A DNA stretch of 64,000 nt from Methanobacterium_D sp040373355. Lineage in GTDB: Archaea > Methanobacteriota > Methanobacteria > Methanobacteriales > Methanobacteriaceae. Position numbers and translations under genes: made by a program. Position 1 is the first letter of the stretch, and each line of letters opens with the position of its first letter. The notes under the pieces were generated by a model that did not search any database, was not told the origin of the DNA, and saw only the letters and a program-made list of their open reading frames with translations. The stretch is from positions 310,001 through 374,000 of the forward strand of contig NZ_CP166866.1 in NCBI RefSeq assembly GCF_047495555.1. The letters are read 5' to 3'. Shown one piece after another: positions 58,962 to 64,000 of the stretch.

Positions 58962-59878
58962 TGGATCCAAAAATCTCTCAAAATTCGAAGAATTTTGGAG
59001 CACGGAAAAAGAAGTTTTCCGTAAGCTTTGATGTTGAAGGTGCAGACGTGGCGTGGTGCCCTGGATGCGGAGACTTCCCTATTTTAAAAACATTAAAAAC
59101 TTCACTTGCAGAACTTGAAATTAGCCAAAAAGAGCTTGTTTTAGTTTCAGGCATAGGTCAGGCTGCAAAACTTCCCCATTACCTTAAATCAAACACTTAT
59201 AACAGCCTTCACGGTAGAGCACTATCTCCTGCAACTGCAATTAAATCCGTGAACAGAAAGCTTACTGTAATAGTAACAAGCGGTGACGGTGATATGTATG
59301 GAGAAGGTGGGAATCATTTTATGCACACCATCCGCCGAAATCCAAATATAACTGCAATAATCCATAATAACATGGTTTACGGTCTAACTAAAGGGCAAGC
59401 ATCCCCTACAACCCAAAGAGAATTTAAAACACCATTACAGGTTGAAGGAGTATCCTTAGAACCATTTAATCCTTTAGCCATTGCAATTGGTCTTGATGCA
59501 TCATTTGTGGCCAGAACTTTTGCGGGAGATATGAAACACATGAATGAAGTCTTTAAAAAAGCTATAACCCACAAAGGATTTGCTATTGTTGATGTATTCC
59601 AGCCATGCGTTACCTATAATAAAATAAATACTTATAAGTGGTTTAGAGAGAATGTCTATTATCTTGACGATTCATATGACCCTACTGATAGAGTTGAAGC
59701 ATTCAAAAAGGCAATAGAATTCCATAAATTCCCATTAGGCGTCCTATACATTAATCCAAATAAAATTCCTTATGAAGATATTTTAAGTGTTTATAGAGAA
59801 GATGACAGTCCCTTACATGAAAGAGAAGTGGATATGCAGAAATTGAAATCTCTTATCGAATCAAAGAGAAGCATTTAA
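58961..59878 (+). CDS. 2-oxoacid:acceptor oxidoreductase, beta subunit
   Basis: A 305-residue TPP-binding beta subunit. AWCPGCGDFPILKTLKTSL, LVSGIGQAAKLPHYL, IVTSGDGDMYGEGGNHFMHT and NNMVYGLTKGQASPTT are the cofactor and catalytic blocks. It starts one base before the gamma-alpha stop, with GGAGG upstream. Its first 20 or so residues (KISQNSKNFGARKKKFSVSF) are encoded by two hairpin repeats (58979-59021), so a repeat element has become part of the coding sequence. No other start codon is available after them. Confidence 0.9.
   Translation: MDPKISQNSKNFGARKKKFSVSFDVEGADVAWCPGCGDFPILKTLKTSLAELEISQKELVLVSGIGQAAKLPHYLKSNTYNSLHGRALSPATAIKSVNRKLTVIVTSGDGDMYGEGGNHFMHTIRRNPNITAIIHNNMVYGLTKGQASPTTQREFKTPLQVEGVSLEPFNPLAIAIGLDASFVARTFAGDMKHMNEVFKKAITHKGFAIVDVFQPCVTYNKINTYKWFRENVYYLDDSYDPTDRVEAFKKAIEFHKFPLGVLYINPNKIPYEDILSVYREDDSPLHEREVDMQKLKSLIESKRSI
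58979..59021. repeat. Hairpin repeats D inside the oxidoreductase beta gene
   Basis: Two hairpins occur at the 5' end of the beta-subunit gene: 58979-58997 (CAAAATTC-GAA-GAATTTTG) and 59003-59021 (CGGAAAA arms, 5-nt loop). The first is the reverse complement of a unit next to the tRNA (62462-62481), apart from one extra A there. They contribute N-terminal codons of the protein. Confidence 0.75.
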
Positions 59879-59883
59879 TTCCA

Positions 59884-59934
59884 CCTTTTTTTCAAAAAGG
59901 ATGGATCAAAAATCCTCGCCAAAACTTTGTTTTG
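59884..59934. repeat. Hairpin repeats E after the oxidoreductase beta gene
   Basis: Two hairpins follow the beta-subunit stop by six bases: 59884-59900 (CCTTTTT-TTC-AAAAAGG) and 59920-59934 (CAAAAC-TTT-GTTTTG). They have the same arm-triloop-arm form as the other clusters and could also help end transcription. The remaining bases to the uvsE gene are AT-rich. Confidence 0.65.
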
Positions 59935-60004
59935 ACTGCGGAAGGTTAAAATTAACTGTCATTATTAAAAAATATTAACTCTTAATTTATTTTTAGGTAG
60001 TCCC

Positions 60005-60898
60005 ATGAAAATAGGTTATACTGCTTTAAACTGGACAATAGGATGCAGCAGAGCTAAAACCTTTCGCTTAAAATCCTATTCTCATGAAAGAGTTATTGAA
60101 ACTGCAAAAAATAACTTAGATTGCCTTCTCACCATGCTAAAATTTAATTTAAAAAATGATTTACTCTTTTTTAGAATTACATCAAGATTAATTCCCTTTG
60201 CATCTCACCCTATTATGGATTTTAACTGGAAAGATTATTTTAAGGATGAATTTAAGCAAATAAGTAATTTCATTCATGAAAATGATATACGAATTTCAAT
60301 GCATCCTGGACAATTTGTAGTTGTTAACACTAAAGACCTTGAAGTATTTGAAAGAGGTGTAAATGAACTTAAATACCATGTTAAAGTCCTTGATCTCCTA
60401 AAGCTTGATAGTACATCTAAAATGCAAGTACATGTTGGAGGAGTTTATGGAGATAAAGAAAAAAGCATGGAAAGATTTATAGAGCGTTATAAAGGATTAA
60501 ATAAAGACATTAAAAGAAGATTAGTAATAGAAAATGATGAAAAAAGTTATAATATCTCAGAATGTCTAGAAATAAGTGAAGCAACTAAAATCCCTGTTTT
60601 ATTCGACTATTTTCATCATGAAATCAATAATGATGGTAATGAACTTCATGGATGCTTTGAAAACTTTACAAAAACATGGAAAAAGAAGGATGGACTACCT
60701 CTAGTTGATTACAGTTCACAAAAACCAGATAGACCTAATGGAACCCATATAGAATCAATTGATCTGGATCATTTTAGGATGTTTTTAAAAGAAACTAAAA
60801 ATTTTGATTTTGACATAATGCTTGAGATAAAAGACAAGGAAACAAGTGCTTTAAAAGCTGTTAAAGTTTTAAAGGATGATCCAAGATTTAATCAATAA
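60005..60898 (+). CDS. uvsE: UV damage endonuclease UvsE/UvdE
   Basis: A 297-residue UV damage endonuclease with a TIM-barrel metal site. GYTALNWTIGCSRAKTFRLKSY is the diagnostic start, with Asn and Arg contacts. Metal ligands appear in RISMHPGQFVVVN, MQVHVGGVYGDKE, RLVIENDEKSYN, VLFDYFHHE and FDIMLEIKDKE. It nicks DNA 5' to UV photoproducts and other lesions. GGTAGTCCC precedes the ATG. It complements the base-excision enzymes at 38-40 kb. Confidence 0.92.
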   Translation: MKIGYTALNWTIGCSRAKTFRLKSYSHERVIETAKNNLDCLLTMLKFNLKNDLLFFRITSRLIPFASHPIMDFNWKDYFKDEFKQISNFIHENDIRISMHPGQFVVVNTKDLEVFERGVNELKYHVKVLDLLKLDSTSKMQVHVGGVYGDKEKSMERFIERYKGLNKDIKRRLVIENDEKSYNISECLEISEATKIPVLFDYFHHEINNDGNELHGCFENFTKTWKKKDGLPLVDYSSQKPDRPNGTHIESIDLDHFRMFLKETKNFDFDIMLEIKDKETSALKAVKVLKDDPRFNQ

Positions 60899-60921
60899 AT
60901 AGGAAAAATTATATTGAGCTA

Positions 60922-62079
60922 TTAATCTACAACCTGTTTAATCTGTTCTAAAACATATTCTCTAATTTCTTTTGGACTTGGAATATCTTGAAGAACCTTT
61001 CTATTATCTACAAATGGATAGAGTAAGTTTTTATATCGCCCACTACACTTACAGCTTTCTTGTTCTTTCTCCAGAGGCAAAATAATGTCTTTATGACATT
61101 CTGAACATCTCAAAACTTTTTTTGCACCAGAACATTTGCCCCTTTTAGCTATTGGCTCCCCCTCTAACTCCACTATATCCATAGAAAAATCAACAACTGG
61201 AGCATTACTGATTGATGTTCCAATTCCATAACCATCAACGAGTGAATTAAGGTGCTGAATATCATCTTCTTGAATTCCACCACTTACAAAGAATTTAATA
61301 TGTTCAAATCCCCTTAAGTCTAATTCCCATCTTGCTTCTTTTAAAATATTGCAAAAATCACCACGCCTAGAAGATGGAGTATCAAAGCGTATTGCATGAA
61401 GTTTTTTGCCCATAGCTTCAGCCACATTCAAACATTCAAATTTTTCGTCATTAAATGTATCAATAAGTGCCACCCTGTTAATTTGCGGCCCTATAACTTC
61501 ATCAAAAGCTTTTATAGCATCTACTGTAGACCCAATACAGAGTACCAGGGCATGTGGAATAGTTCCCATAGGATCTTCTCCTATAACCTCTCCGCTTTTA
61601 GCCACAGAAACTCCATCACATCCTCCAATGTATGCACTTCGCTCTATCATTGGAGCGATAGCAGGATGCATTCTTCGAGCTCCAAAACTCATCACTAAAC
61701 GTTCCCCGGCGAGTTTTTTGTACCTTGCAGATTTGGTGGCAATTCCTGTTGCCTGACAGAGAATTCCAAGTATTGCAGTTTCATAGACACAGAGATCCTG
61801 ATAATTACCTTCTATTTCAAGCACAGGTTGATCTTTATAAAATACTGTCCCTTCTTTCATTGCCCTTACTTTTACTGGTAGTTGTTTTAAAATGTTGATG
61901 ACTTCCTCTAATCCTGTTAAGACCCCCCACTTCCATCCTTCAGGTAAACTTTTAGCAACAAATTCAGCTTTGACCTTACATTCAATATCTTTTTCTTCTA
62001 GAATTTTCAAAGTCCTGTTGAAGTATATATCAGTGATATTACCCTCTAAAATTTCTTTTTCTTTTGCAATATGGAACAT
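60922..62079 (-). CDS. pncB: Nicotinate phosphoribosyltransferase
   Basis: An approximately 385-residue nicotinate phosphoribosyltransferase that salvages nicotinate into NaMN for NAD. Family blocks are YETAILGILCQATGIATKSARY, MSFGARRMHPAIAPMIERSAY with the phosphohistidine region, and FFVSGGIQEDDIQHLN. The C-terminus has an added zinc-ribbon-like set of cysteines (VLRCSECHKD, SCKCSGRYK). ATG 62079 is preferred, because GGTGG lies before it; a TTG at 62091 overlaps that site. Single gene, convergent with uvsE. Confidence 0.92.
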   Translation of the reverse strand: MFHIAKEKEILEGNITDIYFNRTLKILEEKDIECKVKAEFVAKSLPEGWKWGVLTGLEEVINILKQLPVKVRAMKEGTVFYKDQPVLEIEGNYQDLCVYETAILGILCQATGIATKSARYKKLAGERLVMSFGARRMHPAIAPMIERSAYIGGCDGVSVAKSGEVIGEDPMGTIPHALVLCIGSTVDAIKAFDEVIGPQINRVALIDTFNDEKFECLNVAEAMGKKLHAIRFDTPSSRRGDFCNILKEARWELDLRGFEHIKFFVSGGIQEDDIQHLNSLVDGYGIGTSISNAPVVDFSMDIVELEGEPIAKRGKCSGAKKVLRCSECHKDIILPLEKEQESCKCSGRYKNLLYPFVDNRKVLQDIPSPKEIREYVLEQIKQVVD

Positions 62080-62339
62080 AATGTCCACCAACCAATAATA
62101 AAATATTTTTTAAATAGTTTTATTTATCCTAGTTATATTTGAGCAGAATTTATTTAAACCTTCTTAATTGTAACTTAAAAAGAAATTAGAGGATAACTAA
62201 TTAAATAGGGTTTATTAACCTTTTAAAATAAATAAGACGTTGTAAAAACAAGTAATAATATATAAATAATGACAAAAACTTATTAAAATAATTAAAAAGA
62301 ATTTAATTTCTGGGACCGCATTTTATGAAATTTAGTGCT

Positions 62340-62481
62340 CTCAAAAATTTTATTTTTTTGAGGCATGCAAAAAACAAAGTTTTTTGCTGTTCAGGAAATG
62401 TAATTTCCTTCAACATGCGAAAATTGAAAATTTTCGCGGTTACGAATAAATTCGCAAACATCAAAAATTCTTCGAATTTTG
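62340..62481. repeat. Multi-hairpin repeat cluster F next to the tRNA gene
   Basis: Hairpins at 62340-62362 (CTCAAAAA arms), 62367-62387 (GCAAAAAAC-AAA-GTTTTTTGC), 62393-62409 (AGGAAAT-GTA-ATTTCCT), 62417-62437 (GCGAAAATT-GAA-AATTTTCGC) and 62462-62481 (CAAAAATTC-TTC-GAATTTTG). GCATGC and CATGCG introduce two of the stems. The cluster ends three bases from the 3' end of the tRNA on the opposite strand. It could affect tRNA termination or processing. Confidence 0.78.
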
Positions 62482-62483
62482 AG

Positions 62484-62593
62484 TGCCGGGGGCGGGATTC
62501 GAACCCGCGGCCTCACGGTATCCCAGGAAAAAGTCAGAGCACTGCTTAAATACCCTATGAGCCGTGCGCTCTAACCAACTGAGCCACCCCGGC
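62484..62593 (-). tRNA. tRNA-Met (CAT), elongator type, with an intron
   Basis: On the minus strand the acceptor stem is GCCGGGG/CCCCGGC with discriminator A. The D arm is GCTC...GAGC, the anticodon stem CACGG/CCGTG, and the T arm GCGGG-TTCGAAT-CCCGC. The anticodon loop reads CTCATA, then a 36-nt intron (62520-62555), then A. The intron interrupts after base 37, the usual archaeal place, leaving 74 nt mature. No CCA is encoded. The lack of GGG:CCC in the anticodon stem favours elongator Met over initiator; the agmatidine-modified tRNA-Ile2 also has CAT in DNA and is an alternative. Confidence 0.85.
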
Positions 62594-62941
62594 AGTGGCT
62601 TATTCTACATTAAATTTTATTTCTTAAAAAGTTTTCTATATTACAAAATTAAAATTAAGTATTTTAAAGTATTTAATGTTATTTGTATATCTGTTTCATT
62701 AGAATATGTAAAATAATATTCTATAAATTAATTTTTTAAAATAAAGATAAAAATTAAGGTGTTTTCTTTATATTTTAATTTATATAAATTTTAAAGTTGT
62801 AATAGATTCTTATTAATGATTAATTATTTTGATTAGCTCTTTAAAAGTTGGAAAACATTAAATAAGTAGAGAGCATATTAACTTATGATCAACTTTCTAT
62901 AACATAATTAAAGTTGAATCTAATCTAACGTTGGTGGGATA
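62594..62941. other. AT-rich divergent spacer, tRNA and AIM24 promoters
   Basis: 348 bases without a gene. It must hold the promoter for the minus-strand tRNA at its left end (a TTTAAGAAATAAAATTTAA-like AT box lies about 20-40 bases upstream) and that of the AIM24-family gene at its right end. No repeats or hairpins of note. Confidence 0.45.
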
Positions 62942-63763
62942 ATGGAATGTCCAAACTGTGGTGAAAATTTAGGCGATGATGCAAGATTTTGTCCTGAATG
63001 TGGTGCAAAAATAGAACAACTAGCTCCTGAAGCAAATCCTGTTGAAACTCAAGTACAAACTGAAGAATATACAAGTAAATATTCAGTTCAAGCATTTTTA
63101 GATAGAACTGCTGAAAAGCAAGAAGGAGATGAAATATTCGAACTTGAAAATGACTATTTGCTTGATGTTAACTTAAATGGAAAAGTATGGGCTAAATGGG
63201 GATCCATGGTAGCATATACTGGAGATGTGACATTTAAAAAGCAGAGCTCCCTTGAAGGGGGACTTGGTAAATTTGTTATGAAAAAAGTGAGTGGTGAAAG
63301 CAGTAAATTAATGTCAGCTTCTGGACAGGGACATGTATATCTTGCAGATAATGGAAAGAGAATAACAATCTTAAACCTCGAAGGCAACAGATTATTCGTT
63401 AATGGTAATGATATCATTGCATTTGAAGAACAGATTGAATGGGATATAAAAATGATGTCCGGTGCAGGTTCAATGTCTGGAGGACTTTTTAATATAAGAC
63501 TCGAAGGATATGGAATGATAGCAATAACAACCCATTACACCCCAATAACCCTCGCAGTAACTCCAGATAGGCCGGTTTACACCGATCCAAATGCAACAGT
63601 GGCATGGTCAGATGGACTATCCATTGATTACAAAACAGATGTTAACTTAGGCACTCTTTTAGGTAGAGGAAGCGGTGAAACCTTCCAAATGCAATTTAGA
63701 GGCGAAGGATTTGTAATTGTTCAGCCTTACGAAGAAATTGTTGGTAGTTACGGTCAAATATAA
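62942..63763 (+). CDS. Zinc-ribbon AIM24 family protein
   Basis: A 273-residue protein. The N-terminal 25 residues are a zinc ribbon (CPNCGENLGDDARFCPECG). After a linker comes the AIM24/TerD-like beta-domain (about 45-270), with NGKVWAKWGSMVAYTGDVTF, ASGQGHVYLADNGKRITILNLEG, FNIRLEGYGMIAITTHYTPITL and GETFQMQFRGEGFVIVQP. AIM24 is linked to mitochondrial membrane organisation in yeast; the archaeal role is unknown. GGTGGGATA precedes the ATG. The ribbon-AIM24 fusion is common in archaea and some bacteria. Confidence 0.85.
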   Translation: MECPNCGENLGDDARFCPECGAKIEQLAPEANPVETQVQTEEYTSKYSVQAFLDRTAEKQEGDEIFELENDYLLDVNLNGKVWAKWGSMVAYTGDVTFKKQSSLEGGLGKFVMKKVSGESSKLMSASGQGHVYLADNGKRITILNLEGNRLFVNGNDIIAFEEQIEWDIKMMSGAGSMSGGLFNIRLEGYGMIAITTHYTPITLAVTPDRPVYTDPNATVAWSDGLSIDYKTDVNLGTLLGRGSGETFQMQFRGEGFVIVQPYEEIVGSYGQI

Positions 63764-63951
63764 TTTTAAAATAGTTTTAGATATAATATCTAATTTTTTA
63801 CTTCTTTTTATCTAATTTTTGAAATCTTTAAACAATCTTCTAATAACGTAATCTATTTATTTATATTCAGATATTTTATTGAATACTGAAAATTTATATT
63901 CTACAAGGTTTGATTACTTAAATATCATTATATACAAAAAAGAGGATTCTT

Positions 63952-64000
63952 ATGATAGAGGACATATATGAACGCTCGCTTGCAGGAAAAATTACTAAAG
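63952..64000 (+). CDS. Start of a truncated gene at the window edge
   Basis: Only 16 codons are visible (MIEDIYERSLAGKITK) before the window ends. AGAGGATTCTT precedes the ATG. The start resembles the N-terminal helix of biotin-synthase-like radical SAM proteins, but too little is present to name it. Confidence 0.4.
   Translation, partial: MIEDIYERSLAGKITK

Noticed and set aside
62325..62549. 74-codon open frame near the tRNA
   Set aside because: It covers the hairpin cluster and reads through the tRNA on the other strand (GRGFEPR-type translation of a T arm).

Overview
This window is chromosomal DNA of a hydrogenotrophic methanogen of the order Methanobacteriales, most likely a Methanobacterium. 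The evidence is a cell-wall enzyme with pseudomurein-binding repeats and an endoisopeptidase-type C-terminus, methanogenesis marker protein 8, SepCysS beside GatD and GatE (archaeal indirect aminoacylation), a VorCBA set, archaeal ATP-dependent ligases, an intron-bearing tRNA with a CAT anticodon, strongly AT-rich spacers, and start sites that are nearly all preceded by GGTGA or GGAGGTG. I see no rRNA, CRISPR array, transposase or prophage.

Region by region. 1-9 kb is a loose accessory stretch of small membrane and unknown proteins. It holds three decayed genes: an Imm-5-like gene, an MBL-fold hydrolase and a CruF-like carotenoid gene. 9-20 kb holds a stand-alone ATP-cone protein, a TetR/aldo-keto reductase pair with matching operators, zinc ribbons and membrane proteins. 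It also has a divergent regulator/operon pair (an HTH-PAS-GAF-GAF protein facing DUF169, a TusA-TusA-DsrE fusion and a membrane protein) flanked by two GyrI-like proteins. 20-22 kb is an exported polysaccharide deacetylase. 23-32 kb is housekeeping: SepCysS, thioredoxin reductase, GatE, GatD, MMP8, ThiC, glutaredoxin and ferredoxin:thioredoxin reductase.

32.5-42 kb is a DNA-repair island. A primase-like AEP polymerase overlaps an ATP-dependent ligase, and five tandem single-domain ATP-cone genes follow. Then come DUF72, uracil-DNA glycosylase, an Fpg/Nei glycosylase, a second ligase and an OB-fold protein; a UvsE endonuclease lies at 60 kb. 42-50 kb carries GlmM, an AfpA-like flavoprotein, an adenosine-specific kinase and the large wall enzyme. 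50-55 kb is a cupin regulator, acyl-CoA ligase and VorCBA operon. 55-57 kb is an unusual membrane redox cluster with possible haem ligands. 57-60 kb is a second two-subunit 2-oxoacid oxidoreductase. Nicotinate phosphoribosyltransferase, the tRNA and an AIM24-family protein close the window.

Three patterns stand out beyond ordinary annotation. (1) The AEP-ligase operon followed by five ATP-cone genes, with a sixth copy at 9 kb, looks like an uncharacterised DNA-repair or nucleotide-sensing locus. (2) Three genes for exported proteins appear to start at ATC, ATT and ATC behind very strong Shine-Dalgarno sequences; only these starts give complete signal peptides. (3) Six clusters of short hairpins, mostly 7-9 bp arms around 3-nt loops and often introduced by GCATGC, are scattered through the window; one is inserted in frame inside the MBL gene and one forms the N-terminal codons of an oxidoreductase beta subunit.
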